Source: Beijerinckia mobilis
GTDB lineage: Bacteria > Pseudomonadota > Alphaproteobacteria > Rhizobiales > Beijerinckiaceae
Assembly (NCBI RefSeq): GCF_000745425.1
Contig: NZ_JQJH01000002.1
Location: 124,001-188,000 of the forward strand
Reading direction: 5' to 3'
Length of the DNA stretch: 64,000 nt
Part shown: one piece after another, positions 45,932 through 55,878 of the stretch
How the letters are laid out: each line of letters begins with the position of its first letter
Position numbering within the stretch: the stretch's first letter is position 1
Program-made: the position numbers and the translations under genes
Notes under the pieces: generated by a model
Seen by the model: the letters and a program-made list of their open reading frames with translations, nothing else
The model's database searches: none
What the model was told of the DNA's origin: nothing

Positions 45932-46392
45932 AGGGCGGGGGAGGGGGGTGCGGCGCTGATGCCTGTGCCCGCCGATGCGGCCGCCGGGACGGAATCAGGG
46001 TGCCGAGAGGCAATTACGGAAATGTGAATAGGAGTACCGGCAGGCCGGCGGGGTTCATAAAACACTCTCCCGGGGCCTGGTTCGTCATGCCCCTGTCATA
46101 TCGGTTTCATAAAGAGCCTGCGGAACCGCAGGGGCCGATGGCGCGAGGTTGATGTTTTCGGAACGCCGGTGCCGAGGTTTCGACAGCCTCTGCCGATCAG
46201 TCGGAAATATGCGCTTCGAGCCTTTGGCTTCAGCCGGTCCAGGCAATGCGTTCCGGCCACCCGGTCAGATCGAGATTGCCTTAGCGGTGGACGCCTTCAC
46301 CGGGATCGCCGAAAGGGCCCATGGTCCATGCCCAATTCGATGATCATTTGCGCGTCCACTTTCTACGCCCTCAATCGGTGCAAAGGCTTACA
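45932..46392. other. Intergenic region between xerD and pstS
   Basis: 461 bases holding the three-repeat Pho box at 46082-46110 and a leader of about 280 bases before pstS. The leader has open frames but none with a ribosome site. Confidence 0.5.
46082..46110 (+). promoter_or_regulatory. Triple Pho box upstream of pstS
   Basis: TCGTCAT (46082-46088), CTGTCAT (46093-46099) and GTTTCAT (46104-46110) are direct repeats exactly 11 bases apart, as in PhoB-binding sites. It controls the pst-phoU-phoB genes that follow; phoB would then be autoregulated. Confidence 0.85.
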
Positions 46393-47496
46393 ATGACTCT
46401 TTCGCATCTCCGCATCGTCAGAAGGACGCTGCTGACCGCGGCTGTCTTCGGCTTCGCCACCTCGCTTCTGCCGGCCTTCGGTCCGTCGCTTGGTTCGTCC
46501 GCCGGATCAGCCAATGCCGCTGCTGTCACCATCACGGGTGCGGGCGCCACTTTCCCCTTCCCGGTCTATGCCAAATGGGCCGAGGCCTACCAGAAGGAAA
46601 CCGGTGTCGGCGTGAACTATCAGTCGATCGGTTCCGGCGGCGGCATCAAGCAGATCAAGGCCCGGACGGTGACCTTCGGCGCCTCTGATGCGCCGCTGAA
46701 GGCTCCGGAACTCGCCGAGGCCGGTCTCGTCCAATGGCCGATGGTCATGGGCGGTATCGTTCCGGTCGTCAATCTTGACGGCATCAAGCCGGGCAGCCTC
46801 GTCCTCGATGGCGAAACGCTCGCGAAGATTTTCCTCGGCACGGTCAAGACCTGGGATGATCCGGCCATCAAGGCGCTCAATCCTGGCGTAAAGCTGCCTT
46901 CCACGGCGATCGCGGTGGTGCACCGTTCCGACGGTTCCGGCACGACCTTCAACTTCACCGATTACCTGTCGAAAGTTTCGGCGGATTGGAAGTCGAAGAT
47001 CGGTGCTTCGACCGCCATCGAATGGCCTGTCGGCATCGGCGCCAAGGGCAATGAAGGCGTTGCCAACAACGTGCTGCAGACCAAGGGCGCGATCGGCTAT
47101 GTCGAATATGCCTATGCGAAGCAGAGCGGGCTGACCTATACGGGGTTGGTGAACCGCGAAGGCAAGAAGGTCGAGCCGACCTCCGCTTCCTTCCAGGCGG
47201 CCGCCGCCAATGCGGATTGGGCCAATTCGCCCGGTTTCTATCAGATCCTGACCAACGAGCCCGGTGCCGCTTCCTGGCCGATCACCGCCGCGACCTTCAT
47301 CCTGCTGCCGAAAGAGCCCAAGGATGAGGCCGCCGCCGAAGCCGCGCTGAAATTCTTCGCCTGGTCCTTCGCCCATGGCGCGCCGATGGCCGAAAAGCTC
47401 GACTACGTCCCGCTGCCGGAATCGGTGATCAAGCTCATCGAAAAGACCTGGGCTGCCGACATCAAGGGCGCAGATGGCAAGCCGCTGGTGCACTGA
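46393..47496 (+). CDS. pstS: Phosphate ABC transporter, periplasmic binding protein
   Basis: High-affinity phosphate receptor. Signal peptide with hydrophobic [18 protein letters not shown], cleavage after SANA near residue 41; phosphate-binding motifs [36 protein letters not shown] and [18 protein letters not shown]. Start ATG 46393 gives the signal peptide directly; the open frame to 46321 adds unrelated residues. First gene of the pst group, 345 bases before pstC, a gap that could let pstS be made in excess. Confidence 0.97.
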   Translation: MTLSHLRIVRRTLLTAAVFGFATSLLPAFGPSLGSSAGSANAAAVTITGAGATFPFPVYAKWAEAYQKETGVGVNYQSIGSGGGIKQIKARTVTFGASDAPLKAPELAEAGLVQWPMVMGGIVPVVNLDGIKPGSLVLDGETLAKIFLGTVKTWDDPAIKALNPGVKLPSTAIAVVHRSDGSGTTFNFTDYLSKVSADWKSKIGASTAIEWPVGIGAKGNEGVANNVLQTKGAIGYVEYAYAKQSGLTYTGLVNREGKKVEPTSASFQAAAANADWANSPGFYQILTNEPGAASWPITAATFILLPKEPKDEAAAEAALKFFAWSFAHGAPMAEKLDYVPLPESVIKLIEKTWAADIKGADGKPLVH

Positions 47497-47841
47497 TCTT
47501 TGAACCATCGCGTTTTGCGCGAGGTGAACTGAGACAAAATTTCCTATGGGCATCGCTTACGAGCGGTGCTCCTGCTTCCAAGCAGAAACAGCATGGAGAG
47601 TCGAGGCGGGGATTCCGGTTGGCTTTTCTTGCGGCCGGAATAGAAGGGAAGAGGCTGAAGTTTTTACCTGTCCATTGAGCTTCGTCCCACCCTCGTCCCA
47701 ATTTCGTCCAGTGACGCTTGCTCCGGCCATTCCGTCGTAACTGCAAGCGCCGTCCTCTTTGGAAGAAGCATGGAATTACGACGGGGAACGTTCCGCACGG
47801 TCAGGGCGGTTATCGGGAAGCGGTTAGAGGGAGAATAGAGC
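47497..47841. other. Intergenic region between pstS and pstC
   Basis: 345 bases, long for an operon. A small hairpin CTGCTT-CCA-AGCAG lies at about 47570-47584. No gene is seen; it may hold an attenuator or a second promoter. Confidence 0.4.
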
Positions 47842-48831
47842 GTGGTCGATATCCTGGCGGAAAGTAAGGCATTTACCACCGTGCGAAAGGATCAGCGCGA
47901 ACGTGTCTTCAAGGCCTTTAAAAGCAGCGATGGCTTCTATCGGTTCATCACCTTCTCGGCGGCTTTGACCATTCTCGTCCTTCTCGGCGGCGTCATCGTT
48001 TCCCTCGTCATTGGCTCGCTGCCGACCTTCCGCGCCTTTGGCCTCGACTTTCTCGTCACGGAAGCCTGGAACCCGGTCTCCGATAAATATGGCGCGATGG
48101 CGCCGATTTACGGAACGCTCGTGACATCCGTCATCGCCATGGCAATTGCTTTGCCAGTCGGCCTCGGCATCGCCATCTTCCTGTCTGAACTCTGCCCGGA
48201 TGCGCTGAAACGGCCAATCGGTATCGCGGTCGAACTTCTCGCCGGCATTCCCTCGATCATCTACGGCCTTTGGGGCCTGTTCATTCTCGCCCCTTTCCTG
48301 CAGGCCTATGTACAACCGGCGCTGATTTCGGCTTTCGCGCCGGTTCCGGTCCTGTCTTCGCTGTTCGCCGGTCCGCCCTATGGCATCGGTCTGCTCACAG
48401 CCTCCGTCATCCTCTCGGTGATGATTCTGCCTTTCATCACCTCGATCTCGCGTGACGTCTTCCAGACCGTTCCCGCCGTGCTGAAGGAAGCAGCCTATGG
48501 CATCGGCTGCACCAAATGGGAAGTCATCACCAAGGTCATCATCCCCTATACAACTACCGGCGTTGCCGGTGGCGCCATGCTGGCGCTCGGCCGCGCGCTC
48601 GGCGAAACCATGGCGGTGACTTTCGTCATCGGCAATGCGCATCGCATTTCCACTTCGCTGTTTGCGCCGGCCACCACGATTTCCGCCTCGATCGCCAATG
48701 AATTCACCGAAGCAGTCGGCGACCTCTATACCTCGGCGCTGATCAGCCTCGGTCTCATTCTGTTCGTCATCACCTTCATCGTTCTGGCTCTCGCCCGGCT
48801 GCTGCTCATGCGCGCCCAGGCGCATGTGTAA
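47842..48831 (+). CDS. pstC: Phosphate ABC transporter permease PstC
   Basis: Membrane channel subunit pairing with PstA. About six membrane helices and the permease (EAA) loop in AAYGIGCTKWEVITKVIIPY with nearby ALGRALGETMAVTFVIG. GTG 47842 is preceded by GAGGGAG. 329 residues, normal. The N-terminus (FKAFKSSDGFYRF) is cytoplasmic. Confidence 0.96.
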   Translation: MVDILAESKAFTTVRKDQRERVFKAFKSSDGFYRFITFSAALTILVLLGGVIVSLVIGSLPTFRAFGLDFLVTEAWNPVSDKYGAMAPIYGTLVTSVIAMAIALPVGLGIAIFLSELCPDALKRPIGIAVELLAGIPSIIYGLWGLFILAPFLQAYVQPALISAFAPVPVLSSLFAGPPYGIGLLTASVILSVMILPFITSISRDVFQTVPAVLKEAAYGIGCTKWEVITKVIIPYTTTGVAGGAMLALGRALGETMAVTFVIGNAHRISTSLFAPATTISASIANEFTEAVGDLYTSALISLGLILFVITFIVLALARLLLMRAQAHV

Positions 48832-48947
48832 GGGATGATTGCCATGGTGCATTTTGTCGATAGCGGTATTCCGACCTTATTGCCGGCATGTTTCCTGTCC
48901 GCGGGGCAACACCGTTGCGATGTTGCGGGGACGGAGAAGGATCTTTC

Positions 48948-49802
48948 ATGAGTACTCACGCCGCGACTCTCTATGCAAGGCGCAACCGCAAAAGCAAATT
49001 CTGGCTCGCGCTATGTTATGCCGCGACCGGTTTCGGTCTTTTCAGCCTGTTTCTGATCCTCTGCGCGCTTTTTTACGAAGGCTTCTCCGGTCTCAATATG
49101 GCGGTCTTCACGGAGATGACGCCGCCACCGGGCAGCGCCGGCGGTCTTCTCAACGCCATCGTCGGCAGCCTGATCCTGACTTTCCTCGGTGTTCTGGTCG
49201 GTACGCCGCTGGGTCTGCTCGCTGGCACTTACATGGCGGAATACGGACGCGGGTCGAAATTCACGACTTCTGTCCGCTTTCTGAATGATATTCTGCTGAG
49301 CGCGCCATCGATCGTGATCGGTCTTTTCATCTATGAGATCGTGGTCGCGCCCATGGGGCATTTCTCCGGCATCGCGGGTGTGTTTGCGTTGGCTCTGCTT
49401 GTGGTCCCGATCGTCACCAGGACGACCGAGGATATGCTTTTGCTCGTCCCGCGTCCGCTGACAGAAGCCGCCTCGGCACTTGGCATGCCGCGCTCCTACG
49501 TCATCACCAAAGTGACCTATCGGGCCGCACTCTCCGGCCTGATCACCGGTGTGCTTCTGGCCACCGCTCGCATCAGTGGCGAGACCGCGCCGTTGCTGTT
49601 CACCGCGCTCAACAATCAGTTCTTCAGCGCTGATCTGAATGCGCCGCTGGCGAGTTTGCCGGTCATTATCTTCCAGTTCGCGCTGAGCCCCTACAAGGAT
49701 TGGCAGCGGCTGGCCTGGTCCGGCGCGCTTTTGATCACGCTCTCGGTTCTTATTCTGTCCATTATCGCCCGCGTCCTCGGCACGAGAAAGATCGCTAAAT
49801 GA
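48948..49802 (+). CDS. pstA: Phosphate ABC transporter permease PstA
   Basis: Second channel subunit. Six membrane helices starting at [20 protein letters not shown], with the EAA loop in [20 protein letters not shown] and the [14 protein letters not shown] segment. ATG 48948 follows GGAGAAGG; an upstream frame to 48888 has no permease sequence. The stop overlaps the pstB start by four bases. Confidence 0.96.
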   Translation: MSTHAATLYARRNRKSKFWLALCYAATGFGLFSLFLILCALFYEGFSGLNMAVFTEMTPPPGSAGGLLNAIVGSLILTFLGVLVGTPLGLLAGTYMAEYGRGSKFTTSVRFLNDILLSAPSIVIGLFIYEIVVAPMGHFSGIAGVFALALLVVPIVTRTTEDMLLLVPRPLTEAASALGMPRSYVITKVTYRAALSGLITGVLLATARISGETAPLLFTALNNQFFSADLNAPLASLPVIIFQFALSPYKDWQRLAWSGALLITLSVLILSIIARVLGTRKIAK

Positions 49803-50572
49803 ATTCGGATGCCCCGCTGCCGCAGAAATTGACGATCCGCAATCTCAATTTCTATTATGGCGACTCACTTGCCCTGAAGAACATCAGCCTGCCGTTTTAC
49901 GCCCACAAGGTGACCGCCTTGATAGGGCCTTCCGGCTGCGGCAAGTCGACCCTTCTCCGGGTTCTGAACCGGATGTATGACCTCTACCCGCGGCAGCGCG
50001 CCGAAGGTGAGGTTCTGCTCGACGGTGAAAATATTCTGGCGCCGCAACAGGATCTCAATCTTTTGCGGTCGCGTGTCGGCATGGTCTTTCAAAAGCCGAC
50101 GCCCTTCCCCATGTCGATTTACGAGAACATCGCCTTCGGCATCCGGCTCTATGAAAAATTGCCCAAGTCGGAACTCGATGATCGCGTGGAGACCGCGCTG
50201 AAGGGTGCTGCTCTCTGGAACGAGGTGAAGGACAAGCTGCATGCAAGTGGGCTCGCCCTTTCGGGTGGTCAGCAGCAGCGCCTCTGCATCGCCCGTACCG
50301 TAGCTATCCAGCCGGAAGTCATTCTCTTCGACGAGCCCTGTTCGGCTCTTGATCCGATCTCGACCGCGAAAGTCGAGGAATTGATCGACGAATTGAAGGA
50401 CACCTACACGATCATCATCGTTACCCACAACATGCAGCAGGCGGCCCGTGTATCGGAATATACGGCTTTCATGTATCTTGGCGATCTGATCGAATTCGAT
50501 GTGACCTCGCGTCTCTTCACGACGCCGGAACGGCAGGAGACGCAGAATTATATCACAGGCCGTTTCGGCTGA
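49799..50572 (+). CDS. pstB: Phosphate ABC transporter ATPase PstB
   Basis: ATP-hydrolysing subunit of PstSCAB. Walker [18 protein letters not shown] (residues 44-60 region), Q-loop, signature [13 protein letters not shown], Walker [16 protein letters not shown], and H-loop [17 protein letters not shown] 49799 overlaps pstA (ATGA). 257 residues, typical. Confidence 0.97.
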   Translation: MNSDAPLPQKLTIRNLNFYYGDSLALKNISLPFYAHKVTALIGPSGCGKSTLLRVLNRMYDLYPRQRAEGEVLLDGENILAPQQDLNLLRSRVGMVFQKPTPFPMSIYENIAFGIRLYEKLPKSELDDRVETALKGAALWNEVKDKLHASGLALSGGQQQRLCIARTVAIQPEVILFDEPCSALDPISTAKVEELIDELKDTYTIIIVTHNMQQAARVSEYTAFMYLGDLIEFDVTSRLFTTPERQETQNYITGRFG

Positions 50573-50611
50573 TTGTTTCGCGCCGTCCCTATATACGAGG
50601 AAAGAGCGTCT

Positions 50612-51340
50612 ATGTCGGACTCCACCACTACCCATACTGTGCGGGCCTATGACAAGGAGCTCGAGATCCTCGGGCGCAAGATCGCGGAAATGGGCGGCAT
50701 AGCAGAAAAAATGCTGGCCGATGCCATGGATTCCCTGGCCAATCTCGATACCGATCTCGCCCGGGCGACCGTGAGCCACGATCCCCGCCTCGACCTTTTG
50801 CAGCGAGATATCGAGGAACAGGCGATCCTGACCATTGCCAAGAGGCAGCCGCTCGCAGTCGATCTGCGGGAGGTGATCGCGACGATCCGTATCTCCGGAG
50901 ATCTCGAACGGGTTGGCGATCTTGCAAAGAACATCGCCAAGCGAGCCATCAAGATCTCGTCGGAAATGCGTATCCCGCGGGCGATCATCGGTCTCAAATC
51001 CATGTATGAGACGGCGTCGATCCTGCTGAAGGACGTGCTCGACGCTTATGCCTTGCGCGATGCCGAGCGGGCGCGGGCCGTGTGGATGCGCGACGCCGAA
51101 CTCGATGCGCTGGAGGATTCCGTATTTCGGGATCTCCTGACGTTCATGATGGAAGATCCTCGCAACATTTCCTTCTGCACGCATCTCCTGTTCTGCTCGA
51201 AAAATATCGAACGGATCGGTGATCACTCGACCAATATCGCGGAAACGGTCGTCTACCTCGTCACGGGGGAAAATCTGCCGACCGAGCGTCCCAAGGGCCG
51301 CCCCGACATGTCAGACTTCTCGACGACGGTGAATGCATGA
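50612..51340 (+). CDS. phoU: PhoU, phosphate signalling regulator
   Basis: Cytosolic all-helical protein that links Pst activity to PhoR/PhoB. Two PhoU repeats: HTVRAYDKELEILGRKIAEM near the start and DVLDAYALRDAERARAVW in the second half, each with the metal/charged helix pattern E-R-I-G-D-H (FCSKNIERIGDHSTNIAE). ATG 50612 follows GAGGAAAG. Stop overlaps phoB by four bases. Confidence 0.96.
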   Translation: MSDSTTTHTVRAYDKELEILGRKIAEMGGIAEKMLADAMDSLANLDTDLARATVSHDPRLDLLQRDIEEQAILTIAKRQPLAVDLREVIATIRISGDLERVGDLAKNIAKRAIKISSEMRIPRAIIGLKSMYETASILLKDVLDAYALRDAERARAVWMRDAELDALEDSVFRDLLTFMMEDPRNISFCTHLLFCSKNIERIGDHSTNIAETVVYLVTGENLPTERPKGRPDMSDFSTTVNA

Positions 51341-52098
51341 ATCAGATCGCGGAAATCGGCCAGAAAGGTTCTGTCACGACACGAGGTGCGAAAACAGCCT
51401 CTTCGACGACGCGTATCCTTCTCGTCGAGGATGAAGCGGCGCTGAGCACTTTGCTGACCTATAATCTCGAAGCCGAAGGGTTTCAGGTCGAAAGCCTCGA
51501 ACGCGGCGATGAGGCGGAAAGCCGGCTCGAGGAAAACCTCCCCGATCTCGTCCTGCTCGACTGGATGCTGCCGGGCGTCTCGGGTCTTGAAATCTGCAGA
51601 CGTATTCGTGCGCGGGAACGGACACGGACTTTGCCCGTCATCATGCTGACGGCGCGGGGCGAGGAAAGCGAGAAAGTCCGTGGACTGGCAACGGGCGCCG
51701 ACGATTATATCGTCAAGCCTTTCTCCGTGCCGGAACTGATGGCGCGGGTCCGTGCGCTCTTGCGGCGTTCGCGCCCGGATCGCATTACCGGCCTGTTGAC
51801 CGCCGGCGATCTTTCACTGGACCGGGAAAATTGGCGCGTGCAGCGTGGCGATCGTCATGTTCATCTCGGCCCGACCGAATTCCGCCTTCTCGACCATCTG
51901 ATGGGCCGGCCCGGCCGCGTCTTTTCCCGCGCGCAATTGCTCGACAGCGTTTGGGGTGAGGCGGCGGAAATCGATGAGCGCACGGTCGATGTGCATGTCG
52001 GACGCCTGCGCAAGGCTTTATCCATCGGCGATGAGCCGGATCCCATTCGCACGGTGCGCGGCGCGGGCTATTCCTTCGACGAACATTTTGGCCGGTGA
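51337..52098 (+). CDS. phoB: PhoB, phosphate response regulator
   Basis: OmpR-type transcription activator of the Pho regulon. Receiver with TRILLVEDEAALSTLLTYNL, phospho-Asp in LPDLVLLDWMLPG, and TARGEESEKVRGLATGADDY; C-terminal winged helix with LGPTEFRLLDHLMGRPGRVFS and RTVDVHVGRLRKAL. ATG 51337 overlaps phoU. The cognate kinase gene phoR is not next to this cluster in the window. Confidence 0.96.
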   Translation: MNQIAEIGQKGSVTTRGAKTASSTTRILLVEDEAALSTLLTYNLEAEGFQVESLERGDEAESRLEENLPDLVLLDWMLPGVSGLEICRRIRARERTRTLPVIMLTARGEESEKVRGLATGADDYIVKPFSVPELMARVRALLRRSRPDRITGLLTAGDLSLDRENWRVQRGDRHVHLGPTEFRLLDHLMGRPGRVFSRAQLLDSVWGEAAEIDERTVDVHVGRLRKALSIGDEPDPIRTVRGAGYSFDEHFGR

Positions 52099-52405
52099 TG
52101 ACGGGCAGCCGCTCTCTCGGGCTCGGCTGCAAAATTCATCGAGAAAGCTGGTAAGGACTGGGTTCGGCTGTTGCCGCCCCTCACCACAGTCGCTGAATCG
52201 TCGCCTTTTGGCCTGCGCGACCGCAGGCGGCGGCAAGCCGCACAAATACGTGTGTGCGCGCAATTCCGTCTGAACGCATTCGGCTCGACGGGATCATGCC
52301 GAAAATGGATTTTCCTTCCGGCAAATCCGTAACTTCTGCGCAAACATCTCTATTGATGACGGACAGAACCGAAAAACATGGTCTTTTCGGCTCTGTCCTG
52401 AAATG
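52099..52405. other. Intergenic region between convergent phoB and gcrA
   Basis: 307 bases containing the hairpin at 52361-52398. Nothing else recognised. Confidence 0.5.
52361..52398 (-). terminator. Terminator-like hairpin after gcrA
   Basis: A 15-bp stem (GGACAGAACCGAAAA with TTTTCGGCTCTGTCC, 8-base loop). Read on the minus strand the single mismatch becomes a G-U pair, so it fits gcrA, whose stop is 8 bases away; it may also serve phoB. Confidence 0.75.
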
Positions 52406-52999
52406 TCAGGCCGATTTCTGTTGCACCTTGGCGGCGCGACGGCGATCTTGTTGCGGCTGATAGGCAATACGGGAATGATGGGCGCAATAGGGACCAGAAC
52501 CCGGCATCTTATAAGCGCCGCAGAAGCGAAATTCCGGCTGGGTTGGATCGCCGATCGGCCAACGGCAAGTGGATTCCCGTAATTCGAGAATGGTCACGCG
52601 TTCCGACAGCGGGACGATGACGTCGATTTTGGGCAGCGGTTCCGGAACCGGGGCGGCTTCTGCTTCCGGTTCGACGGCGACGACCGTATTGCCGATGACC
52701 ATCTGCATGACCGGCGGGGCAACGGTTGGGGTGACTGCTGCGGTATGGATTTCCGTCTGCGGGGCGATCGCTGTTTCCACCTGCTGTTCCGGCATTTCCT
52801 GCACTGCGGCTTCAACGGGTTCTTCGTCTTCGCTCGCAGTGCCGTTTTTGGTCCGTCCAGACAGGCCGAGGCGATGCACCTTTCCGATCACGGCATTGCG
52901 CGTGAGCCCGCCAGCCAGTTCGGCGGCGATCTGGCTGGCGCTCAAACCATCGAGCCACAGCTTGCGAAGAAGCTCGACCCGTTCATCGGTCCAGGACAT
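52406..52999 (-). CDS. gcrA: GcrA cell cycle regulator
   Basis: DNA-binding regulator that works with methylated GANTC sites and sigma-70 to control the alphaproteobacterial cell cycle. N-terminal helix-turn-helix in MSWTDERVELLRKLWLDG with SASQIAAELAG and RNAVIGKVHRLGLSGR; C-terminal sigma-interaction part with CRWPIGDP, FCGAYK and PYCAHHSRIAY. A Pro/Glu/Val-rich linker of about 80 residues joins them, longer than in Caulobacter. ATG 52999 follows AAGGAG. 197 residues. Confidence 0.93.
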   Translation of the reverse strand: MSWTDERVELLRKLWLDGLSASQIAAELAGGLTRNAVIGKVHRLGLSGRTKNGTASEDEEPVEAAVQEMPEQQVETAIAPQTEIHTAAVTPTVAPPVMQMVIGNTVVAVEPEAEAAPVPEPLPKIDVIVPLSERVTILELRESTCRWPIGDPTQPEFRFCGAYKMPGSGPYCAHHSRIAYQPQQDRRRAAKVQQKSA

Positions 53000-53860
53000 C
53001 AATATCTCCTTGGAATTTTCATACAGTCGAACCGGCTGGTGAGGGAGGCCGGTTTGTGAAAAGAAGGATGCCGGATGCCGGTCTCCTTCCAGGAAGGAAT
53101 TGCCTAAGACTCCGAGATGGCACTCCGCTGTCCTTGGAAAAGGTAGCAGATGCCGAAGCCCAGGAGGTGAAACCGAGGGCATTCACGAAAACGGTCTCGA
53201 ATGTCGACGGCCACATGAACGTGAAATGACGATCGGTCGGTAGCAATTTGGGCGGAGTGACAATGTGATCCCGCCGGTTGGAAAAGGGTCCAGATTGCAC
53301 CAACCCAAATGACAGGAACGAGCCTGTTTGTGGAATGGTGAGGGAGGCACCCTTGCTGAAGTTGAAACGAAGTCTCCAATAAAGCCTCTGCCGGCCGATA
53401 AGCACATCGTGAACAATGCACGAGAGAATTGGCTTATTTGGATGGCAGGATAGTCAATTTTGCCCAGACGAACGTTTGCGGGCCCCTTTATTGATGGCCA
53501 TTATTCAATTGGCCGTGTGGCGCCGGATCATCCCGAAAAGTCTTGTACAGGTGCGGTGGCCGCATCCAAACCGGCTTGGCCATCGTGACGAGACTGGTAA
53601 AGAAAAGTCTTAAAGTCAGTTCGATTGAAAAAATGTCTCATTCCATCTTGTCAATGCGGCTAACCGAAGCCTGGTCTGTTCCGGGATCGTATCCCGTTGC
53701 ATGCCGAAGATTGCGAAAATTATCATCAATATACGGCGTGAGCAGGGCGCCGGTGCATTCAAGATCGCAAATACGCTACACTAGCCGGCGAATCTCCCGC
53801 AAGTCTCCTTGAGGGATGAATTGATGGCGGAAACATCTTTTCAACAGGAGGCTGGCAAAA

Positions 53861-53977
53861 ATGACTCATTATCAGTCACGGCCAGACTCTGGTCGCGCGG
53901 CTTTCAGCATGATCAAACTGTTCGCTGCCCATGCTTTACAGCAAATCTTATTGATCCTGATCTGTCGGGAGCGGTAA
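53861..53977 (+). CDS. Candidate 38-residue protein
   Basis: ATG 53861 is preceded by AGGAGG 9 bases upstream, the best ribosome site in this stretch. The product has a basic N-terminus and a hydrophobic run (MIKLFAAHALQQILLILIC, residues 17-35) that could be a membrane helix. No family is recognised, and a chance frame cannot be excluded. Confidence 0.35.
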   Translation: MTHYQSRPDSGRAAFSMIKLFAAHALQQILLILICRER

Positions 53978-54140
53978 AGCCCGGCGGAACGCTGCTACCC
54001 GGCAGACGCGGGGGCAATCCCGGCATTGAATTCTCGGGATCTCTCAATGCGTCATGAGCATCGAGGCCGGGTTCGAGACCGAATAGGCAGCCGAGAGGGC
54101 GCGCGTTTTCTGGCTTTGTCGGGGGAAACCGAATTCGGCT

Positions 54141-54239
54141 AGAGCGTTTCGGATATATCCAGAAACGCTCCACAAGAACGGAGCATTTTCAGGGTTATGA
54201 GATCGCGAAGCGATTCAATCCGAACCGAAAATGCTCTAA
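54141..54239. repeat. Dispersed palindromic repeat, copy 5 (two hairpins)
   Basis: GAGCGTTTC-GGATATATCCA-GAAACGCTC (54142-54170) then GAGCATTTTC ... GATCGC-GAA-GCGATTC ... GAAAATGCTC (54181-54236). Best-preserved copy, directly after the minus-strand gene at 54243. Confidence 0.9.
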
Positions 54240-54242
54240 GGT

Positions 54243-54974
54243 TCATTTCCGCTCGGCGATGATCGCGAGCTGGCGGCGATATTCCGGTTCTATATCCTGG
54301 TCGATTGCGCCAGCGCTCGCAAGCAGGAGAGCGGCAATGAAGGGCTGGTCGTTCATCGGATCGGCGAGCGCCTGTTCTATCGCCGGCACGCTGCTTCTCG
54401 GTCGCACCAGATTGAATCTCTGTTGTTCGATCGCGCGGCTCCATTGATCGCGCAACCAGTGGGCAACGAGCGGTGAGAGCTCATGGACGAAATTGGATGA
54501 GCGGAGTCGTTGCAGGAGCCGCAGCCCGATATTCCAGATATCGCGCGTGTCGATAGCCTTGCCCGCAAAGAGCGTCATGAGAAATTGGCCGACCGCGTCG
54601 TCGAGCGTGACGATCGGGTCGATGACCTGAATGCAGTGCGCGACGGCAGAGGAACCGGGATAGAGCGGGCCGAACCGTTTTGTCATTTGCGCGTGCATGG
54701 AGTCGAGCGCGGGCTTGTCGCCGGCGAGCGCGGCGCTGATGCAGAAGGCCATGACCGTGTCATCGGCTGTATTGCGCAGGGATTCCTCGCGCAGATCGGC
54801 ATTGGATAATTCCGGAATGGGACCTTTGCCAAGCCCGAGTTTATGAAGATTGGGCAGGACCTTCATATAGGCCGTGGCTTCAAGCCAGCCGAGAAGATCG
54901 CGCACGAAGGCCGTGGCGTCGTGCTCGACGATCGCCGTATCGATACGGGTTTTTCGTTGCAGAATTTCAGACAT
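54243..54974 (-). CDS. Unrecognised helical protein
   Basis: A 243-residue protein, predicted almost all helix, no signal peptide or membrane segment. Visible stretches: VRDLLGWLEATAYMKVLPNL, LSNADLREESLRNTADDTVM, and a C-terminal AIEQALADPMNDQPFIAALL. No motif is recognised. Codon use and composition match neighbouring genes, so it is likely real. ATG 54974 lacks a strong ribosome site. Orphan between a repeat and an intergenic region. Confidence 0.75.
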   Translation of the reverse strand: MSEILQRKTRIDTAIVEHDATAFVRDLLGWLEATAYMKVLPNLHKLGLGKGPIPELSNADLREESLRNTADDTVMAFCISAALAGDKPALDSMHAQMTKRFGPLYPGSSAVAHCIQVIDPIVTLDDAVGQFLMTLFAGKAIDTRDIWNIGLRLLQRLRSSNFVHELSPLVAHWLRDQWSRAIEQQRFNLVRPRSSVPAIEQALADPMNDQPFIAALLLASAGAIDQDIEPEYRRQLAIIAERK

Positions 54975-55379
54975 GGTTTTCCCGTTCGATGTCTCTGGGA
55001 TCGCGCCGTATCAAACGTCGGATCGTGGCTTGAGGCTCCAGTCAACGGTGGCTTTAGCCACGCAAGGCTGCTGATGGCGCCATGCCAGAAACGTGCAGCC
55101 GGAACGCGCAGCCGGGAAGAACGCCGCCGCAGGCTCAAAGACCCTACCGGTGCATTTGTCAATGCGCGTTTCGACAGCATCGTTTCGGGATCATCGTTTC
55201 GCCGGCCACCGGGCTTGAGCTCCCGGGAAACCTTTGCCATTATCAGCTGGTCTTCGAGGCGGCATCAAACCGGAAAAGGCTTCCATTCCGGGCATGCGAT
55301 GCGCTTTCAAGGAGAGGGCATTGTTCCCGAAACCGTTTTGTCGAGCGATGCTCCAGTCTTCTGGCAAGGGTTCTCGATA
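54975..55379. other. Intergenic region, 405 bases
   Basis: Between the divergent unknown gene and the small conserved protein gene. A plus-strand frame stays open through it but without protein-like composition before ATG 55380. No terminator or operator seen. Confidence 0.4.
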
Positions 55380-55685
55380 ATGGATGATCCAGCGACCAAA
55401 CCGATCGCTATAGGTATTCCCTGGTATACCCGTGCGGCTTATCCCGATATTCTCGACATCATGGTCGATGGCGACAGTTTTCCTCGTGACTTTGACGAAT
55501 GGCGCGTGAAGGCGGAAGCCACGGAAATGCGTGTCGAAAGCGAGGGCACGGCGGCGGTACGCGCTCTGATCGATCCGGAAGAATTTCCGCATTGGTGCCA
55601 TACGCATGGATTGAGCACCGATGGTGAAGCGCGCGGCAAATTCGCGAGTCTCACGGCTTTCAAGGCGGTCAAAAGCGCCCATTGA
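55380..55685 (+). CDS. Small conserved hypothetical protein
   Basis: A 101-residue soluble protein. ATG 55380 is the first start where the sequence looks like protein; the frame is open further upstream. Features: PIAIGIPWYTRAAYPDILDI near the start, DFDEWRVKAEATEMRVESEG, and FPHWCHTHGLSTDGEARGKF. I recall short proteins of this shape in related bacteria but not their function. Followed by a palindromic repeat. Confidence 0.7.
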   Translation: MDDPATKPIAIGIPWYTRAAYPDILDIMVDGDSFPRDFDEWRVKAEATEMRVESEGTAAVRALIDPEEFPHWCHTHGLSTDGEARGKFASLTAFKAVKSAH

Positions 55686-55719
55686 TCGGGGCAGCCCAAG
55701 AATTGGTGAAGGACGAGCG

Positions 55720-55857
55720 AGAGCATTTTGTCTCTATCGCTCCGCGATCCTATGTCCCTGAAAATGCTATCATTTTTCCAGGTGGAGCAGTTCGGAAACA
55801 TCCGAACATGCTCTGAATTTTGTGAGCGGAGCGTTTCTGGATGGCTCCGAAACGCGC
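55720..55857. repeat. Dispersed palindromic repeat, copy 6 (compound)
   Basis: GAGAGCATTTTG ... ATCGCTCCGCGAT ... GAAAATGCT, then GTTCGGAAACATCCGAAC and GAGCGGAGCGTTTC ... CCGAAACGC. Shares the GTTCGGAAACATCCGAAC hairpin with copy 4. Confidence 0.85.
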
Positions 55858-55878
55858 AGATTGGAAAGATCCGACTTT

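Larger units (their letters stand above)
53000..54242. other. 1.2-kb stretch without a convincing large gene
   Basis: Between gcrA (divergent) and a minus-strand unknown gene. Sequence around 53400-53760 is less GC-rich than neighbours. Open frames here are short and lack family matches; one with a good ribosome site is listed separately at 53861. A palindromic repeat fills 54141-54239. No tRNA or insertion sequence was recognised; it may be decayed DNA. Confidence 0.5.

Noticed and set aside
49865-51226. 453-codon minus-strand frame opposite pstB/phoU
   Set aside because: Spans two real genes antisense and has no recognisable domain.
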